DNA from: Sphingopyxis sp. H050
GTDB lineage: Bacteria > Pseudomonadota > Alphaproteobacteria > Sphingomonadales > Sphingomonadaceae
Assembly: GCF_001468265.1 (NCBI RefSeq)
Contig: NZ_LNRZ01000002.1
Span: forward strand, 248,001-312,000
Direction: 5' to 3'
Length of the DNA: 64,000 nucleotides
Made by a program: the position numbers and the translations under genes. The notes below the pieces were generated by a model that made no database searches, was not told the DNA's origin, and saw nothing but the letters and a program-made list of their open reading frames with translations. Within the stretch, counting starts at the first letter, position 1; the number at the start of each line of letters is the position of its first letter. Shown one piece after another: positions 18,878 through 27,691 of the stretch.

Positions 18878-19399
18878 ATGTCCATGCCTTATCGCGTCCT
18901 GCTGTCTGTCGGCACCGGCGTGTTCGCCGCAGTGCCGGCTGCACTGGCGGCGCCTGCCACGATGGACGTCACCGTCACCATTCCGCAGCTGAAAGTCGCC
19001 GAATATCACAAGCCCTATGTGGCGATCTGGGTCGAGAAGGCCGGCGCGCCCGCCAAGACCGTTGCTGTCTGGTACGACCATGACATGAAGGCCAATGAGG
19101 GCACCAAGTGGCTGCGCGACGTGCGGCAATGGTGGCGCGCCTCGGGCCGCTCGCTGAAATTCCCGGCGAATGGCATCACCGGCGCGACGCGTGCGCCGGG
19201 CCCACAGAAAATCTCGTTCACCCGCGCGCAACTCGGCGCCACCGCGCCGGGCGACTATGTACTTGTCATCGAGGCGGCGCGCGAGGTGGGCGGCCGCGAA
19301 TTGCTGCGCATTCCCTTCACCTGGCCGGCGAAGGCGGGTGCGGGCGGGCGCGCCGCGGGCAAGACTGAGCTGGGGGCCGTTTCGGTTTCCTTCCGCTAA
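18878..19399 (+). CDS. DUF2271 periplasmic protein, possible flavinylation target
   Basis: A 173-residue exported protein with a signal peptide ending at ALAAP (about residue 25) and a DUF2271 domain. The stretch NGITGATRAPG (residues 98-108) resembles the (D/S)GxTGA(T/S) motif at which ApbE attaches FMN; Thr104 would be the acceptor. The gene sits 13 bases after the PepSY protein and in the same unit as apbE, which supports that reading. The covalent FMN itself is inference. Confidence 0.75.
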   Translation: MSMPYRVLLSVGTGVFAAVPAALAAPATMDVTVTIPQLKVAEYHKPYVAIWVEKAGAPAKTVAVWYDHDMKANEGTKWLRDVRQWWRASGRSLKFPANGITGATRAPGPQKISFTRAQLGATAPGDYVLVIEAAREVGGRELLRIPFTWPAKAGAGGRAAGKTELGAVSVSFR

Positions 19400-19419
19400 C
19401 GGCCAGAAAGGGCAGGAAG

Positions 19420-20250
19420 ATGAAGAAGCGATTTTTGGGTTTCGCGGCTGTTGCCGCGCTCTCGGTCCTCGCCGTATCGCCGGCGAGCGCGCATCGTCAG
19501 TGGATGATGCCGTCGTCGACCGTCCTTTCGGGCGATGATGTCTGGGTGACGGTCGACGCCGCGGTGTCGAACGACCTCTTCTATTTCGAGCATCAGCCGC
19601 TGCGTCTAGACGGAATGAAGGCGTGGGCGCCCGACGGCACCGAAGTGCCGATCGAGAACAAGGCGACCGGTCGCTATCGCAGCACCTTCGACGTTCATCT
19701 GACGCAGCAGGGCACCTATCGCATCGCCTCGATCGCCGACGCGCTGATGGGTAGCTATGATCTGAACGGCAAGACCGAGCGCTTGCCGCGCGGTACGACC
19801 GCCGCCAATCTGGCCGAACGCATTCCCGCCGGTGCGACCAATGTGAAGACGGCCGAAGCGAACAATCGCAACGAGCTGTTCGTAACGGTCGGTGAGCCGA
19901 CGACCACCCTGTTCAAGCCGACCGGCAAGGGGATCGAGCTGGTTCCTGTCACGCACCCGAACGATCTGGTCGCGGGCGAAGCGGCGACCTTTCAATTCCT
20001 GCTAGACGGCAAGCCCGCCGCCGACCTGCCCGTCACGATCATTCCGGGGGGCATCCGTTACCGCGACCAGCTCGGTCAGATGGACCTGAAGACCGGCGCC
20101 GACGGCAAGGTCGAGGTGACATGGCCCGAGCCCGGACTATATTGGGTGAACGTCACGACGCCGCAGCCGGGTGGTGGCGAGGAAGGCGCGCCGCCGCCGA
20201 TCGCGCGCCGCGCGAGCTATGTCACGACGCTGGAAGTGCTGGCGCCCTGA
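19420..20250 (+). CDS. DUF4198 periplasmic protein
   Basis: A 276-residue exported protein; signal peptide to about residue 24 (SPASA). It starts its mature part HRQWMMPSSTVLSGDDVWVTVDAA, the usual DUF4198 opening, and ends in an Ig-like strand region. The family is linked with metal uptake (NikM-like) and with flavin-based periplasmic redox clusters. It lies 20 bases after DUF2271, and its stop codon overlaps the proposed CTG start of apbE. Confidence 0.8.
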   Translation: MKKRFLGFAAVAALSVLAVSPASAHRQWMMPSSTVLSGDDVWVTVDAAVSNDLFYFEHQPLRLDGMKAWAPDGTEVPIENKATGRYRSTFDVHLTQQGTYRIASIADALMGSYDLNGKTERLPRGTTAANLAERIPAGATNVKTAEANNRNELFVTVGEPTTTLFKPTGKGIELVPVTHPNDLVAGEAATFQFLLDGKPAADLPVTIIPGGIRYRDQLGQMDLKTGADGKVEVTWPEPGLYWVNVTTPQPGGGEEGAPPPIARRASYVTTLEVLAP

Positions 20251-21203
20251 CCGATCGCATCCTGATCCCCCGCGCGCTGACTCCTGCTGCATTCGCGGCA
20301 CGGGACGGCGCAGGCGCCATCCGGCGCTTCGCCGGCGAAAGCATGGGGACGAGCTGGTCGCTGCAGGCGGTATCGCCGCCGGCAGAGGCGCCGGCCTGCG
20401 TAGAAGCGGCGCTCGACCGCGTCGTCGCGCAGATGAGCCAGTGGGAGGCGGATTCCGACCTCTCGCGTTTCAATCGCGCGCCGGCGGGCGAGTGGCGTGC
20501 CATTCCGACCGAGTTCGCCGATGTCGTGGCCGCAGCGCTCGACATCGCGCAGGCGAGCGGCGGGGCGTTCGACCCGGCGCTTGGGGCGATCACCGAACGT
20601 TGGGGTTTTGGCGCTTCGCCGGCTGGCGCCCCGGTTGAATGCGGGGATCGGGCGGGTCGAACTATCGAATTCTCACCCGATCCGCCGCGCATTCGCCGCA
20701 GCGAAGGGGCCGCGCTCGACCTCTCGGGTATCGCCAAAGGCTATGGCGTCGACCTTGCCGCGGACATGCTGCTTGCGTCTGGCGTCCGGCATTTCCTGAT
20801 CGAGGTCGGCGGCGAACTGCGCGGCGAGGGCGTCCAGCCCGACGGCCAGCCCTGGTGGGTCGACGTCGAAATGCCGCCCAGCTCGTCGGTTGCCCCCTAT
20901 CGCGTCGCGCTGCACGATTTGTCGATCGCGACGTCGGGCAATTACCGGCGGCGCGTCACGATCGACGGCAAACATTATTCGCACAGCTTCGACCCGCGCA
21001 CGGCGCGCCCGATCGCGCACGGTGTATCGTCGGCGACGGTGCTGCATCGCCGGTGCATGATGGCCGACGGATGGGCTACGGCGCTGACCGTCCTCGGCGC
21101 GGAACAGGCGATGGCGGTTGCCGACGCGCAGGGCTTGGCCGCATGCCTGATCGCGGGGAATCGCGAATATTTGTCGCGCGAATGGCGCGCGATGCTGGAT
21201 TAG
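20247..21203 (+). CDS. apbE: FAD:protein FMN transferase, apparently with a CTG start
   Basis: About 318 residues. ApbE transfers FMN from FAD onto Thr/Ser of target proteins in the periplasm. Landmarks: [32 protein letters not shown] (flavin-site Lys) and [12 protein letters not shown]. No ATG, GTG or TTG lies between a far upstream ATG (20121, inside DUF4198) and Met at 20343. The CTG at 20247 forms a CTGA overlap with the DUF4198 stop, exactly where ATGA would be expected, so I take it as the start. No lipobox or signal peptide is visible with this start. Its likely target is the DUF2271 protein. Confidence 0.85.
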   Translation: MTDRILIPRALTPAAFAARDGAGAIRRFAGESMGTSWSLQAVSPPAEAPACVEAALDRVVAQMSQWEADSDLSRFNRAPAGEWRAIPTEFADVVAAALDIAQASGGAFDPALGAITERWGFGASPAGAPVECGDRAGRTIEFSPDPPRIRRSEGAALDLSGIAKGYGVDLAADMLLASGVRHFLIEVGGELRGEGVQPDGQPWWVDVEMPPSSSVAPYRVALHDLSIATSGNYRRRVTIDGKHYSHSFDPRTARPIAHGVSSATVLHRRCMMADGWATALTVLGAEQAMAVADAQGLAACLIAGNREYLSREWRAMLD

Positions 21204-21883
21204 CTGTCGGCCCAGCGGCGCAGCAGATTGTGATAGACGCCCGTCAGGCGCACGACGGTCGCGTCGCCCTGACCTAGCGCCATCGCGGCCCCTTGGACGC
21301 CCATGTCGAGGTCGAAGAGCAGATTGCGCTGCCCCTGATCGCGCACCATCGACTGGATCCACATGAAGCTCGCCACCCGCGTCCCCGCGGTCACCGGCTC
21401 GACCCGATGCACGGTGGTCGAGGGGTAGAGCAGCATATGGCCGGCGGGCAGCTTGAGTCCCGGCGCTTCCGTAAAGCCCTCGACGACAAGGCCGCCGCCG
21501 TCATAGCTGTCGGGGTCGGCAAGGAAGAGCGTTGCCGAAAGATCGGCGCGCATTCGGAAATCGCTGCCGCGGCGCATCCGGATCGCGTTGTCGATATGAT
21601 CGCCGAATGTGTCGCCGCCCGAATAGCGGTTGAAAAAGGGGGGGTAGATTTTGAGCGGCAGCGCGGCCGCAATGAACAGCGGCGTGCGGCCGAGCGCATC
21701 CAGCACGATGCGCCCGGCGTCGGCCGCCGCTTCACCGAATTCGGGAAGCTGCTGGTTGCGCTTGGCCATCGCCGCCTGCGGTCCGGAGGTCTCGTTGCCG
21801 TCGATCCAGTCGGCGGCGTCGAGGATAGCGCGGAGCTTGGCGACGCCTGCGGCGTCGAGCACGTCGGGGATGATGCGGATCAT
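21200..21883 (-). CDS. PKHD-type Fe(II)/2-oxoglutarate dioxygenase (PiuC/YbiX family)
   Basis: A 227-residue oxygenase with the HxD...H iron site (HIDNAIR around residue 96 and TVHRVEPV around 160) and the 2-oxoglutarate-binding Arg nearby. PiuC/YbiX proteins are iron-repressed partners of siderophore receptors; the substrate is not known. Its 3' end overlaps the convergent apbE gene by four bases. It follows the TonB receptor on the same strand, behind a probable terminator. Confidence 0.88.
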   Translation of the reverse strand: MIRIIPDVLDAAGVAKLRAILDAADWIDGNETSGPQAAMAKRNQQLPEFGEAAADAGRIVLDALGRTPLFIAAALPLKIYPPFFNRYSGGDTFGDHIDNAIRMRRGSDFRMRADLSATLFLADPDSYDGGGLVVEGFTEAPGLKLPAGHMLLYPSTTVHRVEPVTAGTRVASFMWIQSMVRDQGQRNLLFDLDMGVQGAAMALGQGDATVVRLTGVYHNLLRRWADS

Positions 21884-21899
21884 GGGCCGCTTCTAGGCT

Positions 21900-21933
21900 G
21901 AAAAGGGCGGGAACGGCAATCGCCGCGCCCGCC
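21900..21933 (-). terminator. probable terminator after the TonB-dependent receptor
   Basis: On the minus strand, GGCGGG and CCCGCC enclose about 16 bases and are followed by CTTTT, between the receptor stop and the PKHD gene start. Confidence 0.45.
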
Positions 21934-21941
21934 GCTTCGGA

Positions 21942-24329
21942 TCAGAAGTTGTAGAACAGGCTGAACACCGCCGAACGCGAGTCGCCGGGGGTCGCCCAGC
22001 CGCCGCTGACGGCGCCCGTCGTCGCGTTCACATTGTTGCGGACGCCGGTGTAATAATCCTCGTTCGTGAAGTTGGTCACGTTGAGCTGCGCCACCAGGCC
22101 GTTCTTGAAATCGTACGACACGAAGGCGCGGTGGATCAGATAGTCGTCGACGATGAACTGGGTGCGCTGCAGCAGATTGCGCTGGTTCGTCGCGAACTTG
22201 CCCTGATAGGTCAGGCCGTAGCCGACCTGAAGTCCGAACGGAAAGGCGTAGGTGGTGAAGAGGCTGCCCGAATGCTTCGGGGTCTGGATCAGCCGGTCGC
22301 CCGCCTGCGGATCGACGATCGCGGCGCTGTTTCCGCAGCCGGTTGCGCCCGGCGTGCGAAGACAGAAGTCCGAGACGCTCTGCCGCACTTCGCTGTCGAG
22401 ATAGGTGTAGTTGGCGAAAATCGCCCATTCGGGCGTCACATTGCCGGTGATGCCCAGCGCGACGCCGTCGACGCGCGATTCGCCGTCGAGAACCTGCAGC
22501 GAATTGGGCTGCGCCGGATCATTCGAGGGTGTGCGGAAATTGCTGCGTTCGTTGCGGAACAGCGCTGCGGTCAGCAGCAGCTTCTTGCCGAGAAGCTCGG
22601 CCTTTGCACCGACCTCATAGGTGCGTGCCTTCTCGGGCGCGACGGCGCACGGGTCGGCCGCACCGGCGGCCGGGATCACGCCGCAGCCGAGGCGCACGGT
22701 CGCCGACGACGGCGTCTTGGCATTGCCATAGGCGGCATAGAGGCTGACATTCTCGATCGGGTGGAACACCGCGCCGAAACGGTAGGAGAAGAGGTTCTCG
22801 TCGCTGATCTGCGGCGCCTGCTGCGCGGGCGTCAGCGCCGTCGTGCCCGGCGGGACCACGAGCAGCGGGATGTTGCGGAAGCGCGCGCGGTTGCTTTCGT
22901 AACGGACACCCGCATTCAGCTCGAACATGCTTCCCAGTTCGAGCGTGTCGAACGCATAGATGGCCTTGTTGTGGCTGTAGCCCTTGGACCGCGCGGTGAC
23001 GGTCAGATTGATCGGGCCGGTATAAGTGGTGTCGGGGTTGAACAAGCTGATTGGCGGCAGGGTGACGGCCGATCCGTTGGGGTTGCGCGCCAGCGACGCG
23101 GTCGTGATCTCATAATCCTCGCGGCTGAACGATGCGCCGACGACCAGCGTATTCCGCGTGCCCCCGGCCTCACCCATGGTGACGGTCAGGTCGGTCTGAT
23201 TGTGGATCAGGTCGTTGACCTGATCGCGGACCAGCCCGCGCGGACCCGATGGCAGATACTGGCCGGGCGCGAGACCCGCCGGGCAGGCGATGCCGACCGT
23301 CGAGTTCGGCCCCGATCCCACCGGCTGGAGACCGTTCGCCAGGCAGAAGGTGCCCTGCGGCGCGCTCGTCTGGCTATACGCGCCGACGCGCTGCCAGCGG
23401 GTCAGGTTGCGGATCGACACATTCTCGCTGAACGCATGGCGGAAGGTCGCGGTGAGGCGGTCGACCTTGGTCTTCTGCTCGTCGAGATTCACGATGCCGA
23501 AATAGTCGCTGTCGTCGACGCCGGGCAGCGGGCCGTTGTTGACCGTGCTCAGGAAGAAGGGAACGCCATAGATCGGCGTATTGTCGTCGTCCTGATGAAT
23601 ATAGGCGAGGGTCAGGCTGGTGTCGCTTTCGACGCCGATCGTGATCGACGGCGCGATGCCCCAGCGCCGGTAGGATTCGACGTCGCGGCCCGGTACGTCA
23701 TTCTCGTGGTACATGGCGTTGAGGCGCACCGCGATCAGGTCGCTCACGCGCCAGTTGCTGTCGACCGAGGCACGGTAATAATTGTCGGTGCCTACCGCGG
23801 CCTGCACCGTGCTGGCGTCGCGGCCGAAGGGGATCTTGCTGACCAGGTTGATCGTCCCGCCGACGCTGCCCGATCCGTTGAAGACCGAGTTCGCGCCGTT
23901 GTAGACCTCGATCTGCTGCAGGTTGAAGGGGTCGGTGCGGCTGTATTGGGCGCTGTCGCGGATCCCGTCGAGGGTGAGGTCGTTGTTCGCCGAATAGCCG
24001 CGCAGATTGATCGAGTCGCCATAACCGCCGCCGCCTTCGCCCGCGCCGAAGGTGATGCCGGGAATGGTCGTCAGCGCGTCGCGCAGGGTGAGGAGATTCT
24101 GCTGACGAAGCTGCTCTTGCGAGATCACCGTGATCGTCTGCGGCGTATCGACGATCGGCGCGGTCGATTTGGGCGATTCCACCTCGGTCGCGAGCGTGCC
24201 GGTAACGACGATGTCGCTGCGGCTGCCGGGCGCATCTTGCGCTGCGTCGGTTTCGGCGGCGAGCGCCGGGGCGCTGATCAGGCTGCCGACGCAAGAGAGC
24301 GCGAGGAACGAGGTGGACGAAGTTTTCAC
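21942..24329 (-). CDS. TonB-dependent siderophore receptor
   Basis: A 795-residue outer-membrane receptor. A signal peptide ends near ALAAE (about residue 29). The plug (about 35-170) has the TonB-box-like DIVVTGT and typical TPQTITVISQEQL, DGIRD and GSGSVGGTINLVSK. The 22-strand barrel ends with FSLFYNF and its terminal Phe. The start is GTG at 24329, preceded by GGGG at proper spacing; no ATG gives a signal peptide. The Fur-like box 67 bases upstream, PiuC-like and TonB neighbours support a ferric-siderophore role. The ligand is unknown. Confidence 0.93.
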   Translation of the reverse strand: MKTSSTSFLALSCVGSLISAPALAAETDAAQDAPGSRSDIVVTGTLATEVESPKSTAPIVDTPQTITVISQEQLRQQNLLTLRDALTTIPGITFGAGEGGGGYGDSINLRGYSANNDLTLDGIRDSAQYSRTDPFNLQQIEVYNGANSVFNGSGSVGGTINLVSKIPFGRDASTVQAAVGTDNYYRASVDSNWRVSDLIAVRLNAMYHENDVPGRDVESYRRWGIAPSITIGVESDTSLTLAYIHQDDDNTPIYGVPFFLSTVNNGPLPGVDDSDYFGIVNLDEQKTKVDRLTATFRHAFSENVSIRNLTRWQRVGAYSQTSAPQGTFCLANGLQPVGSGPNSTVGIACPAGLAPGQYLPSGPRGLVRDQVNDLIHNQTDLTVTMGEAGGTRNTLVVGASFSREDYEITTASLARNPNGSAVTLPPISLFNPDTTYTGPINLTVTARSKGYSHNKAIYAFDTLELGSMFELNAGVRYESNRARFRNIPLLVVPPGTTALTPAQQAPQISDENLFSYRFGAVFHPIENVSLYAAYGNAKTPSSATVRLGCGVIPAAGAADPCAVAPEKARTYEVGAKAELLGKKLLLTAALFRNERSNFRTPSNDPAQPNSLQVLDGESRVDGVALGITGNVTPEWAIFANYTYLDSEVRQSVSDFCLRTPGATGCGNSAAIVDPQAGDRLIQTPKHSGSLFTTYAFPFGLQVGYGLTYQGKFATNQRNLLQRTQFIVDDYLIHRAFVSYDFKNGLVAQLNVTNFTNEDYYTGVRNNVNATTGAVSGGWATPGDSRSAVFSLFYNF

Positions 24330-24395
24330 GAGTAACCCCTTTTTGGTTTGGTTGCCCGTGCCGCTATTGAGAGTCGTTCGCAGAGTCAACAGATA

Positions 24396-24415
24396 TTGAT
24401 AATCGTTCGCGATAT
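24396..24415 (-). promoter_or_regulatory. candidate Fur-type iron box ahead of the TonB receptor
   Basis: TTGATAATCGTTCGCGATAT on the plus strand, in the 127-base gap between the receptor (GTG at 24329) and the tonB stop. It pairs with the related box at 18169-18188. Confidence 0.55.
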
Positions 24416-24456
24416 TGTCGCAAATTATGGCGATGTCGAATGTGGCGCCGCGGCGT

Positions 24457-25185
24457 TCAGTTGCGCCGTTCGAGCCACCAATTCTGGCGCCAGCCATATT
24501 GGCTGGGGACTGGCCGCCCTGCCGCGTCGGTGGCGGGCTTGAAACGGAAGCGCTCCTCGATCAGCCGGCATGTCGTGGCATCGAGCGAGGCATCGCCGCT
24601 GGACCGCGATACGCGGCATCCGGACACGCGCCCTGTGGCTTCGATCCTGAAGCGCACCTCGACCTCGCCCCCGATCCGGGCACGGCTGGCGTCGCGAGGG
24701 TAGTCGCGGTCCCGGATCGCGCCGCTCCGCCAGACGGCCTTCGTGCCGCCGCCGGTTCCGTTTCCGGCCCCGCCGGCCCCCGTGCCGTCGCCGCGTCCTC
24801 CCGCTCCCGATCCGGGGCCCAAGGTCGGCGTCGCGCCGGCCGAGGCGTCGCTTCCTAGTCCGGGTTTCGGTGCGGCGGGCAGGGGCAGCGGTTTCGGCGG
24901 CGGAATTTTGGGCTTTGGGGCCGCGACGGGCGACGCCTTGGCGTGCTTGTTCGCGGCCGACGCCTTTCCGCTGGCCTGCTCATCTGCTCTTTCCTTGGGT
25001 GCGGGCTTCTCTTGCGGCGGCGGCGGAGCGGGCAGGGCGATCGCTTCGATCGCCTCGCTAACGCTGCGGACGACCCTCAGGTCGAGTCCGTTGACGAGGC
25101 CAAGCCCGACCCCGAGTGCGGCGAACGCAGCGGCCGAGCCCGCCAAACCACGCTCGCGCGTCGACAATTGCCCCGAATAAACCAT
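24457..25185 (-). CDS. TonB-type energy transducer
   Basis: A 242-residue protein with one N-terminal membrane anchor (about 13-32), a Pro/Lys/Ala- and Gly-rich periplasmic spacer (about 50-150) and a C-terminal TonB domain (YPRDASRARIGGEVEVRF to the end). It transmits proton-motive energy to outer-membrane receptors, presumably the adjacent one. The C-terminal domain carries two Cys (GCRVSRSSGDASLDATTC) that may form a disulfide. No ExbB/ExbD gene is in the window. Confidence 0.88.
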   Translation of the reverse strand: MVYSGQLSTRERGLAGSAAAFAALGVGLGLVNGLDLRVVRSVSEAIEAIALPAPPPPQEKPAPKERADEQASGKASAANKHAKASPVAAPKPKIPPPKPLPLPAAPKPGLGSDASAGATPTLGPGSGAGGRGDGTGAGGAGNGTGGGTKAVWRSGAIRDRDYPRDASRARIGGEVEVRFRIEATGRVSGCRVSRSSGDASLDATTCRLIEERFRFKPATDAAGRPVPSQYGWRQNWWLERRN

Positions 25186-25230
25186 GCGTTCGTCCCCGGC
25201 GCGCGCGTGTCACGCGCTTCGTTCGCCAGT

Positions 25231-26097
25231 TTAAAGGAAATCCTCTAACGTGGACATGAACCGGTCGAACTGATCGTGGTGCAGCCAGTGGCCCGCGTTT
25301 TCGAACTCGATGATCTTTGCGGTATTGAAATGGACCGCCCGGCCGTCCTCTTCGGGGTTCGAAGCCCAACTATTCGCGCCATAGAGCAACAGCGTCGGAC
25401 AGGTGATCGCGCGCCAAAGCGCCTCGATATCCTCTTGCGGCAGGTCGACCGTCGGCCAGACGTTCAGATAATTGTCGAACTTCCAGCTCCAGCTGCCGTC
25501 TTCGTTACGGTTGATGCCGTGGATCGTCAGGTGTCGCGCCTGTTCCGGCGTGAGATAGCTGTTCTCCGCGGCCATGCGCGCCAGCGCATCGTCGAGCGTG
25601 GCATAGCGCTTCGGTTGGCGCCCCGCCGCCTGCCGCTTGTCGTCGATCCATTTGCGGAAGCGCTCGGCGAAGGGCGTTTCGGCCCGCTGAGTCAGAACCT
25701 TCGGCGAAGGCCCGAGACCCTCGATCGCGACGAGCGCTTTCACATTCTCCGGATAAAGGCCGGTGTAACGCAGCGAGATGTTGCCGCCCATCGAATGCGC
25801 GACGATCGTCACCGGCGCCAGGTCGAGCTGGTGGATCAGCTGCGCCAGATCATAGACGAACGCGCCCATCTCGTAATTGCCGTCGGGCGCCCAGGCGCTA
25901 TCGCCGTGACCCCGCAGGTCGGGCGCAATGACGTGATAGCGGTCGGCCAGTTTCTCCGCGACCCAGTCCCAGCTGCGGCAATGATCGCGCCCGCCATGGA
26001 CTAGCAAAAGCGGCGGTGCGCCTTCATTGCCCCAATCGGCATAGTGGAGCTTCAACCGCTGCGAGATGAAGCTGTGCGAGGTGGGGCCGCTTGCCAT
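25231..26097 (-). CDS. alpha/beta hydrolase
   Basis: A 288-residue hydrolase. It has the oxyanion-hole HGG (LLLVHGGRDHCRSWDW), the nucleophile elbow AHSMGGN, and a C-terminal catalytic His in NAGHWLHHDQ. The ATG at 26097 was chosen; an in-frame ATG at 26154 would extend over the promoter of the divergent reductase. The substrate is unknown: esters, epoxides or haloalkanes are all possible. It is divergent from a DECR2-like dehydrogenase. Confidence 0.88.
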   Translation of the reverse strand: MASGPTSHSFISQRLKLHYADWGNEGAPPLLLVHGGRDHCRSWDWVAEKLADRYHVIAPDLRGHGDSAWAPDGNYEMGAFVYDLAQLIHQLDLAPVTIVAHSMGGNISLRYTGLYPENVKALVAIEGLGPSPKVLTQRAETPFAERFRKWIDDKRQAAGRQPKRYATLDDALARMAAENSYLTPEQARHLTIHGINRNEDGSWSWKFDNYLNVWPTVDLPQEDIEALWRAITCPTLLLYGANSWASNPEEDGRAVHFNTAKIIEFENAGHWLHHDQFDRFMSTLEDFL

Positions 26098-26191
26098 TAT
26101 TCTGTCCTTGCTGTCTGATCGGGTTTCAAAAGGCGACCGAATGGCATCCGTCAAGCCCGGTCGCGGCCATCATGGGAAAGGACGAAGGCGC

Positions 26192-26983
26192 ATGACGACG
26201 TTTCGGGACAATCTGCTCGCGGGAAAGACGGCCTTTGTCGCAGGCGGCACTAGCGGCATCAACTTGGGGATCGCGAAACGCTTTGCCGAGCTCGGCGCGA
26301 AAGTCGCGGTCGCGGGACGCGATCCGGAGAAAGCCCAGCGCGCCGCCGCGGAGATCGGCTCGAGTGCGTTGGGCCTGTCGGGCGACGTCCGCGACTATGC
26401 CGCGATTCGTGGTGTGATGGAGACGGTCGCCGACAGACTGGGGCCGATGGACATCGTGATCTCGGGCGCCGCGGGCAATTTTTTGGCGCCGGTGCTCGGC
26501 ATGTCGGCCAACGCCTTTCGCACCGTGGTCGACATCGATCTCAACGGCACCTTCAACGTCTTTCGCGGTTGCCATGACCTGCTCAATCGCCCCGGCGCGT
26601 CGCTGATCGCGGTCACGGCGGGGCAGGCGATCAACGCCTCCGCGCTGCAGGCGCACGCCTGCGCGGCGAAAGCGGGGATCAACCAGCTGATCCGGGTGCT
26701 CGCGCTCGAATGGGGGCCCGAAGTGCGGGTAAATGGCATCTCACCGGGTCCGATCGCCGATACCGAAGGCATGAAGCGCCTCGCGCCCGACGCCGAGACC
26801 CGGCAGGCCCACTATGACCGCATCGCAATGAAGCGCTGGGGCAAGATCGAGGAGGTCGCCGAATCGGCGGTTTTTCTTTGCTCGCCGGCCGCCGCTTACA
26901 TTACCGGGACAATCCTCGATTGCGACGGCGGCAGCCAGATCGGCGACGCTTCGCGCGGCGACCTCGCGCGGGGGATGGCCTGA
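26192..26983 (+). CDS. SDR oxidoreductase of the 2,4-dienoyl-CoA reductase (DECR2) type
   Basis: A 263-residue Rossmann protein with TSGINLGIAKRFAELGA for the nucleotide and NAAG-like GAAGNF. The usual YxxxK is replaced: the region reads AHACAAKAGINQLIRVLALEWGP, which matches peroxisomal-type 2,4-dienoyl-CoA reductases (HAGSAKA... in DECR2), so the missing Tyr is a family trait, not damage. This suggests a role in beta-oxidation of unsaturated fatty acids with NADPH. The conclusion rests on motif recall. Confidence 0.82.
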   Translation: MTTFRDNLLAGKTAFVAGGTSGINLGIAKRFAELGAKVAVAGRDPEKAQRAAAEIGSSALGLSGDVRDYAAIRGVMETVADRLGPMDIVISGAAGNFLAPVLGMSANAFRTVVDIDLNGTFNVFRGCHDLLNRPGASLIAVTAGQAINASALQAHACAAKAGINQLIRVLALEWGPEVRVNGISPGPIADTEGMKRLAPDAETRQAHYDRIAMKRWGKIEEVAESAVFLCSPAAAYITGTILDCDGGSQIGDASRGDLARGMA

Positions 26984-26987
26984 ACGC

Positions 26988-27024
26988 AAAAACGCCGCCA
27001 ACCCACTGGGTCGGCGGCGTTTTT
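26988..27024. terminator. bidirectional intrinsic terminator
   Basis: An almost perfect 14-bp stem (ACGCCGCC with GGCGGCGT, extended by ACCCA/TGGGT) flanked by A5 and T5. It serves the SDR gene on the plus strand and tRNA-Val on the minus strand. Confidence 0.9.
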
Positions 27025-27026
27025 AA

Positions 27027-27101
27027 TGGTGGGCGTGGCAAGGATTGAACTTGCGACCCCTGCGATGTCAACACAGTGCTCTACCACTGAGCTACACGCC
27101 C
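27027..27101 (-). tRNA. tRNA-Val(GAC)
   Basis: A 75-base cloverleaf with acceptor GGGCGTG/CACGCCC, anticodon loop TTGACAT and encoded CCA. Confidence 0.97.
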
Positions 27102-27172
27102 ATCCCTTGGGGTGACGCGCCCCCTAATCCGCTCCGCGCGGCTTGGCAAGCCCTTCGCGCGAAGATGCGTCG

Positions 27173-27550
27173 TTATTGTTGGCTCGACCGGTCGGCGCGC
27201 CCGAACATGGTATCGACCTCGCGGACAAGATCCTTGAGATGGAACGGCTTCGACAGCAGCTTGGCCTGCGGGACATTTTCCTCGGCACGCAGCGACACGG
27301 CGGCAAAGCCGGTGATGAACATCACCTGCGTCTGCGGCGCAGCTTTGGCTGTATGTTGGGCGAGCTCGATTCCGTCCATCTCGGGCATCACGATGTCGGA
27401 AAGCAGCAGGTCGAAGGTTCCCGAATCGATATAGGGGACCGCCGCCGTGCCGCGGTCGACCGCGGTCACATGATAGCCGGCGCTGGTCAGCGCCCGCGCC
27501 AGATACTCGCGCATCACGTCGTCGTCTTCCGCGAGCAAAATGCGAATCAT
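27173..27550 (-). CDS. cpdR: CpdR-like single-domain response regulator
   Basis: A 125-residue receiver domain without an output domain. It starts MIRILLAEDDDVMREYLARAL, has the acidic pair near residue 9, the phosphoacceptor Asp in LLLSDIVMPEMDG and the conserved Lys in LLSKPFHL. In Caulobacter, unphosphorylated CpdR directs ClpXP to the cell pole and primes substrates; the N-terminus and length match that family. The ATG at 27550 was chosen because the domain begins there. Confidence 0.88.
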   Translation of the reverse strand: MIRILLAEDDDVMREYLARALTSAGYHVTAVDRGTAAVPYIDSGTFDLLLSDIVMPEMDGIELAQHTAKAAPQTQVMFITGFAAVSLRAEENVPQAKLLSKPFHLKDLVREVDTMFGRADRSSQQ

Positions 27551-27691
27551 GCTGAAATACGCCCCTTGGTCCCTCGCTGCGCCGGTTCCGGCGGCGCCGC
27601 TCTTATATGGTAAAGCCGCCATATAGCATCAGAGATTTAACAAATTCCCGCGCGGCTGGATTCGGGTTCGTTTTTTTGCCACGCTGACGCC

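Noticed and set aside
20121-20246. Upstream ATG extension of ApbE inside DUF4198
   Set aside because: The 42 added residues are the out-of-frame image of DUF4198 and give no signal peptide.
22131-24335. 734-codon plus-strand frame opposite the TonB receptor
   Set aside because: Arg/Asp/Val-rich antisense shadow typical of high-GC genes; the receptor on the other strand has full domain support.
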